Positions 16,119-26,193 of a stretch of DNA of 41,055 bases are shown piece by piece. Numbering within the stretch: the first letter of the stretch is position 1; every line of letters begins with the position of its first letter. Location: positions 1-41,055 of the forward strand of contig NVVD01000010.1 in NCBI GenBank assembly GCA_002402105.1, given 5' to 3'. Under the pieces are notes generated by a model, which was not told the origin of the DNA, ran no database searches, and was given only the letters and a program-made list of their open reading frames with translations. The stretch comes from Candidatus Cloacimonadota bacterium. Lineage in GTDB: Bacteria > Muiribacteriota > UBA6191. The position numbers and the translations under genes were made by a program.

Positions 16119-16119
16119 T

Positions 16120-17013
16120 CTAGGAAAGTGTAATACTTAATATTTCTTTTTTTGATAAACCAGTTAAATCAATAATATCATCAAGAGCCATTTTTTTTAT
16201 TAAACATTTTTTAGCAATAGAATAAGAATTACTTTTTTTGCCTTCTTCTCTACCTTTTTCTAGTCCTTCTTCTAAAGCATCTTCTAAAGCATCTTCTTGC
16301 ATAGTAATTTGGTCACGTATAAATTTTTGTCTAGCTTCGATGAGATAACGTGTTTGTTGGTCAGCATTGGCATATCTCATAGCACAAAAGGCTTCGTTGA
16401 TTCCTTTTTCAGTCATTAATTCTTGTGGTAACATATCAGACTCCTTTTGGTGATTGTTCCCATATTTAAGGGCGTAGAGCCACTTTTCAAATGGTGAAGA
16501 TAAAATTCGTTTTTTATCTTTATCGAATTTAGAGAGCTCAATAAAATGTAGCTCTATTAAATTGTCTAGGGGTTTTAAACTTTTGATATTATGAAAAGTA
16601 TAAATATTATGTATATCGTTATTATCTTTAAAACAAGTCTCACTTAAGATTGAGATGCTAATTGTTTTTTTTAATTTATTGTAAGAGCTAGATTGTTTAA
16701 GTTGAGATGTGTAAAGCTCAGAGGCATAATATAGTGGTCTTTTTTCCCAATTTTTAGGGACTTGAACTTGCATCTCAATATTATAAAGTATACCTTTACC
16801 ATCTTTGGCTTTAATATCTACAATACTTAGTTTGTCATCGATGAACTTTTTATCATTAAAGGGATTTATCACCTCAACTTCAATAAGTTTTTTATCATCT
16901 TGTAGTTTTAATAGGGCATTAATTAAACAGATTAAAATTTTATTATTTTTAGGGTTGCTAAAAGTAGATTTGAATAAAATATCATTGGTTAAATTGTAAA
17001 ATGTATTGCTCAT
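16120..17013 (-). CDS. Rpn family recombination-promoting nuclease / PD-(D/E)XK transposase-like protein
   Basis: The 297-residue protein has the Rpn-family N-terminus (L-T-N-D-I-L-F-K-S-T-F) and the nuclease core I-V-D-I-K-A-K-D-G ... Y-N-I-E-M-Q-V-Q near 64-84. There the Asp, the Glu and the following Gln form the PD-(D/E)XK active site. The C-terminal part has E-D-A-L-E-D-A-L-E-E-G-L-E-K-G-R-E-E-G, a short-period acidic/basic helix typical of this family, then a small helical domain. Rpn proteins are RecA-independent DNA endonucleases that promote recombination and are often within or beside mobile DNA. The start codon lies inside a perfect 14-bp inverted repeat with no ribosome-binding site. 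Confidence 0.88.
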   Translation of the reverse strand: MSNTFYNLTNDILFKSTFSNPKNNKILICLINALLKLQDDKKLIEVEVINPFNDKKFIDDKLSIVDIKAKDGKGILYNIEMQVQVPKNWEKRPLYYASELYTSQLKQSSSYNKLKKTISISILSETCFKDNNDIHNIYTFHNIKSLKPLDNLIELHFIELSKFDKDKKRILSSPFEKWLYALKYGNNHQKESDMLPQELMTEKGINEAFCAMRYANADQQTRYLIEARQKFIRDQITMQEDALEDALEEGLEKGREEGKKSNSYSIAKKCLIKKMALDDIIDLTGLSKKEILSITLS

Positions 17014-17041
17014 GTATTAATTATATCATAATTAATACATG
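17011..17041. promoter_or_regulatory. perfect 14-bp inverted repeat over the Rpn start codon
   Basis: CATGTATTAATTAT, loop ATC, ATAATTAATACATG. The first arm includes the Rpn ATG (complement of 17011-17013). On the minus strand it also holds TATAAT six bases before the ATG, so transcription could begin at or near the start codon. Possible operator, start-sequestering hairpin or leaderless promoter. Confidence 0.6.
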
Positions 17042-17189
17042 ATAGTTATTTTACTAAAAATTTCATTAATAATTTTGACTCTTTGAGTACTATAGTCTTA
17101 TACTGTTGGCAAAATGTATATTGGTTATTTATAGTGTGATTTTCGTTAGTAAAATCATGCATTTATCAGTTAATGATAGGATGTCTAAA

Positions 17190-18611
17190 ATGAATAAAGT
17201 AAAAATTAGTATTATGGCTTCACAAGACTGGAGCATGCGTTATGCAATGCAAGAGTTTGTTAAATTTTTAAACCCAGAGATTACTCATAAGGGTAAAAAA
17301 TATGAAATTGAGCTAGGCCGAGTAAAAGCTGATCCTATTTTATGTGGGTCAGACTTAAGAGATTTAGCTGATGTTGTAATTGATCGTACAATCCACTGGA
17401 ACGATTTTTATAAGTGTTGGGGACAATCAGCTCAAAACTGTGGTGTTGCTATTGCAAATAGCTCTTTAACATTTGCCAACTTAGATAAACACTCTACTTA
17501 TGATTTAATGGCAAGAGCAATGCATCCAAAAGACAAGTTTCCTACGACTGTATTGTTGCCAGACTTTCAGCCATATACTCAAGATCAATGGAACCAAGAT
17601 TTATGGCAATATGAGCAATCATTGATTACAAAAAATACAAAATTTGGATGGGACCCAGCTAGAAAAACTGTTGATTTAGAGGCAGTTCAAAAAGCAATGG
17701 TAAGAACAAAAAAACATCTTGAAAAATCAAATGAGCTACGTAAGCAGTTTTATCCACAATATAATTATATAGCAGACTCAATGGAGAAATACTTTGATAA
17801 TCAATATCCAGTATTTTTGAAAAAAGCTTTTGGTGGTGGCGGTAGTGACGTATTTAAAATTGACACTCTTGATGAGTTATACAAAAAGTATGATGAAACA
17901 GGTGGACGAGTATTCCATATTCAAGAAGCTATCGAAAACTATGATACATTTATTAGGTGTATGGGAATAGGCCCAATGATTATGCCTATGACTTTTCAAC
18001 CAGATGCACCATTACATCAACACTACTCTCATATTAAACCAGTGGTAGACCCAAAGTTATTTGAAAGAATTAAAAACTACGTACAGTTTATTAACTCTTA
18101 TCATAGATGGACATACAACTCTTTTGAATGTTTAATCAAAGATGATGTTATTTACCCAATTGATTTTGCAAATGCATGTCCTGATAGTAATTTTACTTCA
18201 TTACATACTCATTTTCCTTGGTTGATTTGTTCACTTGTTAAGTGGATGAGTTATATTGGTGTAACTAAGATGAATATGAAAACAGACCTAGATCAAGAAA
18301 AGTTTACTAAGGTTTTCATGAACCCAAAAACTTCTCAGCAATCAAAATATGATTATATTTGTGAAATGAATCAAAAATATTTTGAGCCAGAAAAGTTTGA
18401 AGAATATTGTGATAAAAACTTTAAAGATATTGATGATAAAATGATTCAATTTTACGATCAGCATTTTGATCGAATCATCGAGTTTGCTATGGAGCACTCA
18501 GATTTTCCTGAGCATGAAAGAGGCGAGTTTTTTAATTATTATAAAGATATGATGGAAACAACCTTTAGACCAAATGCTAAAGATTATTTAAAAACTGTTT
18601 TAACTAAATAG
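17190..18611 (+). CDS. ATP-grasp family ligase
   Basis: The frame is open from 17106, with ATGs at 17157, 17181 and 17190. I take 17190 (473 residues) because AGGA lies about 8 bases before it, though 17181 is possible. The nucleotide-binding part shows [14 protein letters not shown] near 210-223 (ATP-grasp lysine and glycine loop), H-I-Q-E-A-I-E-N-Y near 245 and the metal-binding end [12 protein letters not shown] near 328-339. ATP-grasp enzymes join a carboxylate to an amine or thiol through an acyl-phosphate, but the substrate is not evident. A strong terminator follows, separating it from the GFA gene. Confidence 0.82.
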   Translation: MNKVKISIMASQDWSMRYAMQEFVKFLNPEITHKGKKYEIELGRVKADPILCGSDLRDLADVVIDRTIHWNDFYKCWGQSAQNCGVAIANSSLTFANLDKHSTYDLMARAMHPKDKFPTTVLLPDFQPYTQDQWNQDLWQYEQSLITKNTKFGWDPARKTVDLEAVQKAMVRTKKHLEKSNELRKQFYPQYNYIADSMEKYFDNQYPVFLKKAFGGGGSDVFKIDTLDELYKKYDETGGRVFHIQEAIENYDTFIRCMGIGPMIMPMTFQPDAPLHQHYSHIKPVVDPKLFERIKNYVQFINSYHRWTYNSFECLIKDDVIYPIDFANACPDSNFTSLHTHFPWLICSLVKWMSYIGVTKMNMKTDLDQEKFTKVFMNPKTSQQSKYDYICEMNQKYFEPEKFEEYCDKNFKDIDDKMIQFYDQHFDRIIEFAMEHSDFPEHERGEFFNYYKDMMETTFRPNAKDYLKTVLTK

Positions 18612-18630
18612 TAAAAAACTAAGATAACTT

Positions 18631-18659
18631 AAAACACCCTTAATCGGGTGTTTTTTTTT
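18631..18659 (+). terminator. rho-independent terminator of the ATP-grasp gene
   Basis: AAAACACCC-TTAATC-GGGTGTTTT, a 9-bp perfect stem followed by five more Ts. Confidence 0.92.
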
Positions 18660-18685
18660 GAAATTTAATTTGTATAGGAGATGTT

Positions 18686-19081
18686 ATGTCTAATGTAGTT
18701 GAGTGTTTATGTAAAAAAATTAAAATGAGTTTTGAAGAGGTTGATCTAAAAGCGGGAGCTTGTCATTGTTCGACTTGTCGTACATGGGGTGGCGGTCCTT
18801 TGATGGCTACTGACTGTGGTACTAAGGTTAATATTGAAGGTGATGTGTCTGTATATGACTCGTCTATGTGGGCAGAACGTGGTTTTTGTAATAGCTGTGG
18901 CACACACTTATTTTATCGTTTAAAAGAAGCACAAAAATATATCGTACCTGTTGGTTTATTTAATGGGCTTGATTTTGTATTTGACCATCAAGTGTTTATA
19001 GATGAAAAACCTTCGTTTTATTGTTTTGCAAATAAAACAGATGATATGACAGGGCCAGAGCTTTTTGCCCAATTTTCATAA
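18686..19081 (+). CDS. GFA / CENP-V family zinc protein
   Basis: The 131-residue protein carries the family cysteines Cys7 and Cys9 (E-C-L-C-K), Cys26, Cys28 and Cys31 (A-C-H-C-S-T-C-R), and Cys68 and Cys71 (F-C-N-S-C-G-T-H-L). These bind two zinc ions in the beta-tent fold. The family was named for glutathione-dependent formaldehyde activation, but most members have unknown or other roles, so the family call is firm and the function is not. AGGAG precedes the ATG. It is probably co-transcribed with the M20 gene 14 nt downstream. Confidence 0.9.
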   Translation: MSNVVECLCKKIKMSFEEVDLKAGACHCSTCRTWGGGPLMATDCGTKVNIEGDVSVYDSSMWAERGFCNSCGTHLFYRLKEAQKYIVPVGLFNGLDFVFDHQVFIDEKPSFYCFANKTDDMTGPELFAQFS

Positions 19082-19095
19082 AAACAAGGATTAAA

Positions 19096-20262
19096 ATGGT
19101 AAACATTTCTAAAGATATTCTAAAACGATCAAAAGATTTGATTGAGCTAAGAAGAAACTTTCATAAAATACCTGAGCTTTACTTTCAAGAATTTGATACT
19201 TCAAAACTATTACAAAAATTGTTGGATGAAAAAGGTATTGAATATAAAGTTATAGCAAAAACAGGTTTAGTATTGACTATTGGTGAAGATAAAAGTAAAA
19301 ACGCTATCATGTTTCGAGCTGATATGGACGCTTTGGCTATTTTAGAAGAAAATACTTTTGATTATTGCTCTACTAATGATGGTGCTATGCACGCTTGTGG
19401 ACATGATGCTCATATGGCAATTTTGTTGACTACAATATTTTGGTTAAAAGAAAATGAATCAAAACTAAAAAAAGCGGTAAAATTTGTTTTTCAACCAGCA
19501 GAAGAAAAGTCTGGTGGTGCAAAAGTAATGATAGATGAAGGAGTTATGTTAAATCCAAAGGTATCTCAAGTTTTTGGTTTGCATATAGCAAATCGTTTAA
19601 AATCAAATGTGTTAGGTATCAAAAAAGGTATTGCTTCATCTTATTGTGATGAGTTTCAGGTGAAAATTATTGGTAAGGGTGGACATGGTGCTAGACCTTA
19701 TCAATGTGTTGAACCAATCATGTTAGCTACAAAATTTATCACAGAATGTCAGTTGATGATGGCCAGAGATTTATCAGCTCTTGATAGCGCAGTGATGACA
19801 TTTACAAGTATTCACTCGGGTAAAAGCTTTAATGTTATTGATGATGTTTGTGACTTAGGTGGTACATTACGTACTTTGAGTCTTGATTCAAGAGATTTGA
19901 TTATCAATAATATCAATAAAAAAGTAAAAGCCTATGAGCTAGAGTATGATTGTAAAATTAATTTTGATTTAATTGAAGGGTATCCAGCAATTTTAAATGA
20001 TGATAAATCGTGTGATGTTATTATAAATACTTCAAAAGAAATAGTTGGAGATAAAAACATTATTGAAGATGGTTTAGGTATGGGTGGAGAAGATGTAGCA
20101 TTTTTTCTGCAAGAGGCTCCAGGTTGTTATTTTTTACTTGGTTGTGGTGGAGATTCTTTAGATTACTCTCCACACCATAATTCTACTTTTGACTTTGATG
20201 AAAGTAGCTTAATTACTGGTGTTGCTATTTTTACAAATGTTATTAAAAAATTGGGGATGTAA
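19096..20262 (+). CDS. M20D family amidohydrolase / peptidase
   Basis: The 388-residue enzyme is of the IAA-amino acid hydrolase/hippurate hydrolase branch. Visible motifs are R-R-N-F-H-K-I-P-E-L near 19-28, R-A-D-M-D-A-L near 74-80, H-A-C-G-H-D-A-H-M-A at 99-108 (Cys101, His103 as metal ligands), Q-P-A-E-E-K-S-G-G-A near 137-146, G-K-G-G-H-G-A-R-P near 183-191 and G-M-G-G-E-D-V-A-F near 330-338. It should hydrolyse an N-acyl or N-carbamoyl amino-acid bond using a di-metal centre in the cytoplasm. An AGGA site precedes the ATG. The next gene starts three bases after its stop. Confidence 0.92.
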   Translation: MVNISKDILKRSKDLIELRRNFHKIPELYFQEFDTSKLLQKLLDEKGIEYKVIAKTGLVLTIGEDKSKNAIMFRADMDALAILEENTFDYCSTNDGAMHACGHDAHMAILLTTIFWLKENESKLKKAVKFVFQPAEEKSGGAKVMIDEGVMLNPKVSQVFGLHIANRLKSNVLGIKKGIASSYCDEFQVKIIGKGGHGARPYQCVEPIMLATKFITECQLMMARDLSALDSAVMTFTSIHSGKSFNVIDDVCDLGGTLRTLSLDSRDLIINNINKKVKAYELEYDCKINFDLIEGYPAILNDDKSCDVIINTSKEIVGDKNIIEDGLGMGGEDVAFFLQEAPGCYFLLGCGGDSLDYSPHHNSTFDFDESSLITGVAIFTNVIKKLGM

Positions 20263-20265
20263 GTT

Positions 20266-20877
20266 ATGCTAAAACCAGATGAAGTATTTGGCTTTCTTAA
20301 AGATAGCTTATCCAAATATGAAAACTTTATTGCTCAGCCCAACTCTCAGTACTCAGATTTTATCTTGAAAGAAAAGGGAAAACAAGTAGTTGATATTTGT
20401 GAAAACTTATATGTTTGTATTAAAAAAGGTAGAGTTTCTTTAAACGATGCAAGTATACCAAAATGTGTTTTGTTTCACATCCAAATTCAAGCAAATTTTA
20501 GCAAAAAAACAATTTTAAAAATTTGTGACTTTGTAATATTTTTGGCTAAAAATATTCCAAACAATCGTTTGGAGATTAATAAAAATGTCGAGGATGAAAA
20601 AATTTGTAATGGTTTTACAGCAGACTATTTAAAAGACTTATTACTCAAAAAAGGGGTTGTTTTTTTTAAAAAAGATTATAGTAGAAATTATATTAAAAAT
20701 TTAATTGTAACTATTGGCTCTAACAGAATCTCTTTGAAAAAAAGAGATATACAAATGCCTGAATTAGAATTTAGGATACTTCCTTTTTATGATGAAGAAA
20801 GAGTAAATATTTTATGTAATTTTGTAGTTGATTCTATTAATAGTTGTATTAAAGACTTAGATGAAGAGCCAGTATAA
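20266..20877 (+). CDS. hypothetical protein (203 aa)
   Basis: Soluble, mixed alpha/beta, with five to six cysteines (C-E-N-L-Y-V-C, I-P-K-C, K-I-C-D-F, K-I-C-N, I-L-C-N), but no clear metal motif. It follows the M20 gene after three bases and is probably the last gene of the GFA-M20 operon. It meets the minus-strand gene stop to stop with no spacing. No family recognised. Confidence 0.7.
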   Translation: MLKPDEVFGFLKDSLSKYENFIAQPNSQYSDFILKEKGKQVVDICENLYVCIKKGRVSLNDASIPKCVLFHIQIQANFSKKTILKICDFVIFLAKNIPNNRLEINKNVEDEKICNGFTADYLKDLLLKKGVVFFKKDYSRNYIKNLIVTIGSNRISLKKRDIQMPELEFRILPFYDEERVNILCNFVVDSINSCIKDLDEEPV

Positions 20878-22275
20878 TTATTTATAATACTTACTTTTGT
20901 ATTCTTTAAAGTTTTGTTTAGCCATTTTTTTCATGAGGGAGTTGAGTCCTTTATTTTCAACTTTTGAATTAATAAAAATGTCTAATATTCTACTAATCCA
21001 GCTTTCTACAGCTTTTAGTTTATATTTTTTGGACTTTTTATAATTACCCTTCCATTGGCTATTTTTTGGGTCAAGTTTTATGTCATTCAATATATATTGG
21101 GTTTGTAGATACATTATTCTGCTATGTAAGTTATCTGCTAAAGAAACCCAGTCTTCATTTCCGTTGCCTTTTACTCCTGCTGCTACTGCTTCTTCTATAG
21201 ATGAGCCAGTCATACCTGTTGCGCTTTCAATTTTTTCTTTGGCCATATCAACATAGGCTGCTGCTCCTCCTCTTTTCCATTTATTTTTCAAAGAAAATAG
21301 AGGTGGTTTTTGATTTAAATATTCTTTAGCTTTCTGCATTAAACTACTGGGTGTTCCTCCAATTATGTTTTGAAATAAATCTTGGTTAATTGAAGTGCTA
21401 GGTAGCTTTTTTGGTGGGAGTTCGTACTCATGAAAACCTTTTGACTTTAAATATTTTAATTGTATCTCATAATTATTTGACTCTAATGCCATACCTAAAT
21501 ATTTATAGTTAGTCCATTGAAACTTTGGAGAATAAATATCAATTCTAAAAGAGGCCTTCCAAATACGACTGCCTACTATTTTTACTTTATCAGTAATATC
21601 ATTAAAACTTAAACCACTCCAAAATGAATTAGATTTATCGGATTCATTTGATTTTTCATTATCGGAGCTAAAATATGAAGCGTGAACTTCCATAATCACT
21701 TTTGAGCCGATCTCTTTTAAAGAAAAAGTTAAAGCTTTAGAGAGGTTCCAAGTATGAGATAGTTTTCCTTCTGGAAGTTTTGCTAATCCTTCATGGTTTT
21801 TAGTAGAAAAAGTCTCTTTTTCTATTTTGTTACTACGAATACTCTTATATTTAAATACTATCTTTTTTATATATACAGATAAGCCCGCACTCAAAGCAGA
21901 CTTTGATATAGCTACTTGAGAAACAAAATCTTGGTCAATTTTAAATTCTGTAACTTCATCTCTTCTAATAGAAAGCCTTGTGGTATAACTAGGGCTACTA
22001 TTAGAGGCTTTGCTAAAACTACCATTTGTACAGTTTCCAGATTTATCACATTTTCCCCTTAATTTTTTAAGGGATTTTTGAACTAGTATTTCAACTTTTT
22101 TAGTGTCATCTTGTTGGTCCATTTTTCTGAGTAATAAATAATCAAACTCGTGACTTTTTGCTATAAAAGAAGTAGCACTGGGAAACAAAATTAAAAAATA
22201 TAAAACTATCAATTTATAGTTGATTTGCTTCTCCTTTATTAAATACTTAACCTTAACCGTATACGTTATAATCAT
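20878..22275 (-). CDS. secreted hypothetical protein (465 aa)
   Basis: A basic N-terminus is followed by a hydrophobic run at about 21-36 (L-I-V-L-Y-F-L-I-L-F) ending at P-S-A-T-S, which looks like a signal peptide. The rest is polar, Lys/Ser-rich, with a disulfide-capable pair (K-C-D-K-S-G-N-C) near 75-82, a beta-rich middle and a helical C-terminal third. No known domain recognised. No ribosome-binding site precedes the first ATG, so the true start could differ. It lies downstream of rel on the same strand. Confidence 0.7.
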   Translation of the reverse strand: MIITYTVKVKYLIKEKQINYKLIVLYFLILFPSATSFIAKSHEFDYLLLRKMDQQDDTKKVEILVQKSLKKLRGKCDKSGNCTNGSFSKASNSSPSYTTRLSIRRDEVTEFKIDQDFVSQVAISKSALSAGLSVYIKKIVFKYKSIRSNKIEKETFSTKNHEGLAKLPEGKLSHTWNLSKALTFSLKEIGSKVIMEVHASYFSSDNEKSNESDKSNSFWSGLSFNDITDKVKIVGSRIWKASFRIDIYSPKFQWTNYKYLGMALESNNYEIQLKYLKSKGFHEYELPPKKLPSTSINQDLFQNIIGGTPSSLMQKAKEYLNQKPPLFSLKNKWKRGGAAAYVDMAKEKIESATGMTGSSIEEAVAAGVKGNGNEDWVSLADNLHSRIMYLQTQYILNDIKLDPKNSQWKGNYKKSKKYKLKAVESWISRILDIFINSKVENKGLNSLMKKMAKQNFKEYKSKYYK

Positions 22276-22393
22276 CTTTTTGTTTCAAAACTTTAGGACT
22301 ATAAAATTAGTTTTTAAATTAAGTAAGGCTAATTGAAGTCCTTTAATGAGTTCATTTTTTGAGTCTTTATGAAAATCTAGCCATGCTTGCCAT

Positions 22394-24628
22394 TTATTTT
22401 TTCTTTTTTACAGAGGGTTCTTTTCGATGGATGCTTATGACCTCTTCAACATCTTGAATAGCTGTAATAAGGTTGTTTAATTGTCCGACATTTTTTACTT
22501 GAAAGACTAAGGTTAAAACTCCATATTCTTTTTTTGTACGGCCATTCATGCTTAGAATGTTTATTTTAAACTTTGAAATAATACTAGTGATTTTGGCTAA
22601 AACTTCAGATTTATTTTGGGATACAATTTCGACTTCTGTCTGGAAATAAGTGTCCTTAGCCATTAAAGCTCTAGGGTCCCATTGTACATCAAGTTGTCTT
22701 TCTGGTTCTTCTTTAATAAGAATAACTGAATTAGGGCAATCAGATCGATGAACACTTACCCCACGACCTCTAGTGATAAATCCAGAGATATCATCTCCAA
22801 AAAGAGGGTTGCAACATTTTGATATTCTAACGAGCATATCAGGGCAACCAGCAACTAAAATAGTATCTCTTGATTTTTTAGATTTAGATTTCTTTTTTGA
22901 AAGTTGTTCGATAGATTCGTCAACATCTACTTCAACTTGAAAAATTTGTAAGTGGTTTGCTAAACCTTCAAATCTAAACTCACCTTTGCCAATTGCTTCT
23001 TGTAGATAGCAAATGTCTCTAAAGCCATATGCGAGAGAAATTTCAGAAAACTCATTTGAGTTTATAATTTCTCGCCATGAGACTTTTTTCTCTTGAGGAA
23101 GTCTTTTGATTCGTTCTTCAAGGGAGTTTTGTATTGTTTTTGCCCCTTGAAAAATAAAATCATCTTTAGAAGATTTTCTTAAAAAAGAGAGTATGGCTTC
23201 TCTAGCTTTTTTTGTTTTAACAATTTCAAGCCAACCTCTAGCGGGGCCTTTATTATTGTTAGAGGTGATAATAGAAATAATGTCACCATTTTGAATTTGA
23301 TAGTTTAAAGGTACAACTTTATCTTCTAGTTTGGCTCCAACACATTTATAGCCAACTTCTGTATGAATATAAAAAGCAAAATCAATAGGAGTAGAACCTT
23401 CTCTAAGTTCAATGATTTTACCATTTGGAGTAAAGGCATAAACCATATGTTGAAATAGATCTAATTTGACATTTTCAATAAACTCTTGAGAGTCTCTAAT
23501 GTCTGAGTGCCATTCTACAATCTCTCGAAGCCATTTTAACTCTTCTTGAGATTTGAGTGCTTTTGTACTACCTGTTTTATAATGAGAATGAGCGGCAACA
23601 CCAAACTCTGAGGTTTCGTGCATTTCAAAGGTTCTGATTTGTACTTCTACTCTTTGTCCTTTTGGGTGAAAAATTGTAGTGTGTAAACTTTGATATAGAT
23701 TAGTTTTTGGTACAGCAATATAATCTTTAAAACGGTTTTGAAGAGGGGTCCACATGGAGTGGACTACTCCTAAAATACCATAACATTGCTCTTTTGATTG
23801 AGTTAAGATACGTAAGCCTACTAAGTCAAACATATCATCAAGATATTTAGGGCTTTTAAGAGATTTTAAATAAATACTATAAAAAGATTTAGGTCTACCA
23901 GTAATTTCAACTTGAAAGTTGGTTTCTTTTAATGTCTCTTTAAGCTCATTGATAACATTTTCAATGAAACCTTCACGTTCTTTTCTTTTTTGAGCAATTC
24001 GTTTTAAAATATCATAAAAAACTTTAGGTTTAGAATACTTTAAACAAAGGTCTTCGAGCTGCCATTTGATAGATGACATACCAAGACGATTAGCTAATGG
24101 ACAATATATATCTAGAGTTTCTTGTGATATACGAACTTGTTTATGGGCTGGCATATGCTCCATGGTTCGCATATTATGTAATCTATCACAAACTTTAATA
24201 ATAATAACTCTAATATCACGAGTCATTGCAAGTAGCATTTTTCTGAGTGACTCAGCTTGTAGCTCTGCTTTTGTACCAAATTTAATTTTAGATAACTTTG
24301 TTACTCCATCTACTAATTGATAGATAGTGTCACCAAACTTTTGGGTGAGTTCTTCTTTTGTAACTTCACAGTCTTCTAATACATCGTGCATTAAAGCTCC
24401 ACAAATAGAAGCAGTATCTAGTTTCATTTGATCTACGATAACAGCAACAGCAAAGGGGTGAAGTATATAGGGCTCTCCTGATTTTCTTTTTTGATCTATA
24501 TGGGAGTCAAAAGCAAATTCAGCAGCTTTTTTGATGAGCTCTAAATCTCTATTTGGACGGCCTTCTTTGAGAAGATAATCCATAAAATCTTGTGGGGTTG
24601 TTAAATGTGGGCTATGTAGTTCTAGCAT
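22394..24628 (-). CDS. rel: bifunctional (p)ppGpp synthetase/hydrolase (Rel/SpoT)
   Basis: I start at the ATG at 24628 (744 residues); an upstream TTG would add 21 untypical residues. Domains in order: the HD hydrolase (His57, H-D at 81-82 with E-D at 85-86, Asp148 in D-R-L-H-N-M-R), which looks intact; the synthetase (R-P-K-S-F-Y-S-I-Y, L-Y-Q-S-L-H-T-T, V-E-V-Q-I-R-T-F-E-M-H); TGS (A-F-T-P-N-G-K-I-I-E-L); a cysteine motif (K-C-C-N-P-L-F-G-D-D); and a C-terminal ACT domain. It makes (p)ppGpp from ATP and GTP/GDP on starvation and degrades it otherwise. It is the last gene of the der-plsY-gpsA-NHL-murJ run, 80 nt after murJ. Confidence 0.93.
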   Translation of the reverse strand: MLELHSPHLTTPQDFMDYLLKEGRPNRDLELIKKAAEFAFDSHIDQKRKSGEPYILHPFAVAVIVDQMKLDTASICGALMHDVLEDCEVTKEELTQKFGDTIYQLVDGVTKLSKIKFGTKAELQAESLRKMLLAMTRDIRVIIIKVCDRLHNMRTMEHMPAHKQVRISQETLDIYCPLANRLGMSSIKWQLEDLCLKYSKPKVFYDILKRIAQKRKEREGFIENVINELKETLKETNFQVEITGRPKSFYSIYLKSLKSPKYLDDMFDLVGLRILTQSKEQCYGILGVVHSMWTPLQNRFKDYIAVPKTNLYQSLHTTIFHPKGQRVEVQIRTFEMHETSEFGVAAHSHYKTGSTKALKSQEELKWLREIVEWHSDIRDSQEFIENVKLDLFQHMVYAFTPNGKIIELREGSTPIDFAFYIHTEVGYKCVGAKLEDKVVPLNYQIQNGDIISIITSNNNKGPARGWLEIVKTKKAREAILSFLRKSSKDDFIFQGAKTIQNSLEERIKRLPQEKKVSWREIINSNEFSEISLAYGFRDICYLQEAIGKGEFRFEGLANHLQIFQVEVDVDESIEQLSKKKSKSKKSRDTILVAGCPDMLVRISKCCNPLFGDDISGFITRGRGVSVHRSDCPNSVILIKEEPERQLDVQWDPRALMAKDTYFQTEVEIVSQNKSEVLAKITSIISKFKINILSMNGRTKKEYGVLTLVFQVKNVGQLNNLITAIQDVEEVISIHRKEPSVKKKK

Positions 24629-24708
24629 AAAAGAGTACCAATATTTGCAAGGTTTAAATTTATAATAAATTCTACCACCAAAAAATATCAATGAGCAATC
24701 ATCTAAGA

Positions 24709-26193
24709 CTATTTTTTATAATTTTTTTGAAATAAGTGAAAAATAAGTAGAGGAATAAAAAATAGAAATAGCTCAGGAAGAGGAGAAAAAGAGGAGTGTA
24801 TCTCCTCACAAATAAATATAAGAAGGAAACAAAATAAAAGTATTTGAAAACTTGAAATAAAAGTTTTTTTAGAAAAAAGTAGAATATTTTTTTTGCTTAA
24901 AAATAGTATTAAAAGAAACAGTTGAGCATAACTAGCAATAGTAGTTGCTCCTGCTATTCCTTTATTTTGCCAAATGGGGGTGAAGTAAAAGTTTAAAACG
25001 ATATTAATTATAACCCCAAAAAGTGTGATTAAAGCAGGAGTTTTTGTATCAGAGCAAGAGTGAAAGATTTTTATTACAAAAGGTAAAAGCAATAAAGATA
25101 AAAGTGCTGGTGAGTAATACTTTAGTGAGCTAGCTAAGAGTGATAGGGCTGCTTGATCAAACATAGATTTGATAGATAAAAATTTTGGTATTTCTATAAA
25201 TAGTACTTTACAAATATCATATGAAAACAAATATAAAAATATAGAAACAGGGATTCCTATAAAACTAAGATAGTAAAAAACCTCTATGACTTCTTTTTGA
25301 AATTGATTATGCTTTTTACTAGCTTTAAGCTTTGCTATAACAGGAAAAATAACGTTATTAGTGGCAACACCTATAAAACCAAGTGGCACATTAATAAGTA
25401 CAGTAGCATATACTAAAGAGCTTAAGCTACCAGAAAGTAAACCAGAAGCGAAACTCAAATCAATGAGTCTATTAATTCTTGATACCATTAAACTAAAAAT
25501 AACTGGTATCAATAGCAATGACATTTTTTTTAGATAAGGTAATATTTTTTGAAAGTCACTCAAGCTTACAAGGGGGGTTTTAATCGTAAAGATTAATAAT
25601 AGCAGTTGTAAGAGTCCACCGATCATTAAACCAAGAGCTAAAGATTTAGCATGATGACTAAGAGGGTTTGTAATTCCAAAAACTATAATAGAAAAACTAA
25701 ATAATATAGGGTGTATTGAAGAGTAGAAAAACTTTTCTTTAATTTGATGTAGAAGTAAAAACATGGAGGCTAAAGAGATAAATACTAAATATGGGAGCAT
25801 AATAGTAGCTAGATTTTTAGTTGTGTCTATTTTTTGTGGGGTAAAGTCTATAAGCCATACTTTTAAAATATCTTCTAAAAAGAAGTTAAGAAGTAAATAG
25901 ATAGAACATGACAATAAAAATACAAAGATACTAGCAAAAAAGAAAAAGGAGTAGGCTAGTTTTTCACTTTTTTCATGCTTTATTTTAGAGTAAACGGGAA
26001 TGAAGGCACCTGCCATTGCTCCCTCTCCAAATAATTCTCTAAAAAAATTTGTAAGTCTAAAAGCTGCCATATAAGAGTCAGAAAACATTCCGAGGCCTAA
26101 AAGAGTTGTTTCGACTAGGGTTCTTAAAAATCCGATTCCTCTAGATAGTATTGTGCTTACAATAGAGATAAACAGATTTTTTTTTCTACTCAT
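24709..26193 (-). CDS. murJ: lipid II flippase MurJ
   Basis: 494 residues with about 13-14 hydrophobic segments. The family start (S-I-V-S-T-I-L-S-R-G-I-G-F-L-R) and G-E-G-A-M-A-G-A-F-I-P-V-Y near 56-68 are diagnostic of MviN/MurJ, which moves the peptidoglycan precursor lipid II across the inner membrane. Length matches the family (about 510). The start overlaps the end of the NHL-type gene by 8 nt. Its place beside phospholipid genes (gpsA, plsY) and der makes an envelope/growth operon. Confidence 0.93.
   Translation of the reverse strand: MSRKKNLFISIVSTILSRGIGFLRTLVETTLLGLGMFSDSYMAAFRLTNFFRELFGEGAMAGAFIPVYSKIKHEKSEKLAYSFFFFASIFVFLLSCSIYLLLNFFLEDILKVWLIDFTPQKIDTTKNLATIMLPYLVFISLASMFLLLHQIKEKFFYSSIHPILFSFSIIVFGITNPLSHHAKSLALGLMIGGLLQLLLLIFTIKTPLVSLSDFQKILPYLKKMSLLLIPVIFSLMVSRINRLIDLSFASGLLSGSLSSLVYATVLINVPLGFIGVATNNVIFPVIAKLKASKKHNQFQKEVIEVFYYLSFIGIPVSIFLYLFSYDICKVLFIEIPKFLSIKSMFDQAALSLLASSLKYYSPALLSLLLLPFVIKIFHSCSDTKTPALITLFGVIINIVLNFYFTPIWQNKGIAGATTIASYAQLFLLILFLSKKNILLFSKKTFISSFQILLFCFLLIFICEEIHSSFSPLPELFLFFIPLLIFHLFQKNYKK

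Noticed and set aside
15719..16119. DGR template repeat or reverse transcriptase just downstream of the variable region
   Set aside because: I compared this stretch by eye with the variable region and found only the 14-nt match at 15754; there is no open frame with RT motifs here or elsewhere in the window.
16260..16310. short tandem repeat in the Rpn gene as possible phase-variation tract
   Set aside because: The repeat encodes the E-D-A-L-E-D-A-L-E-E-G helix usual in this family and its units are imperfect, so slippage is unlikely to be regulatory.
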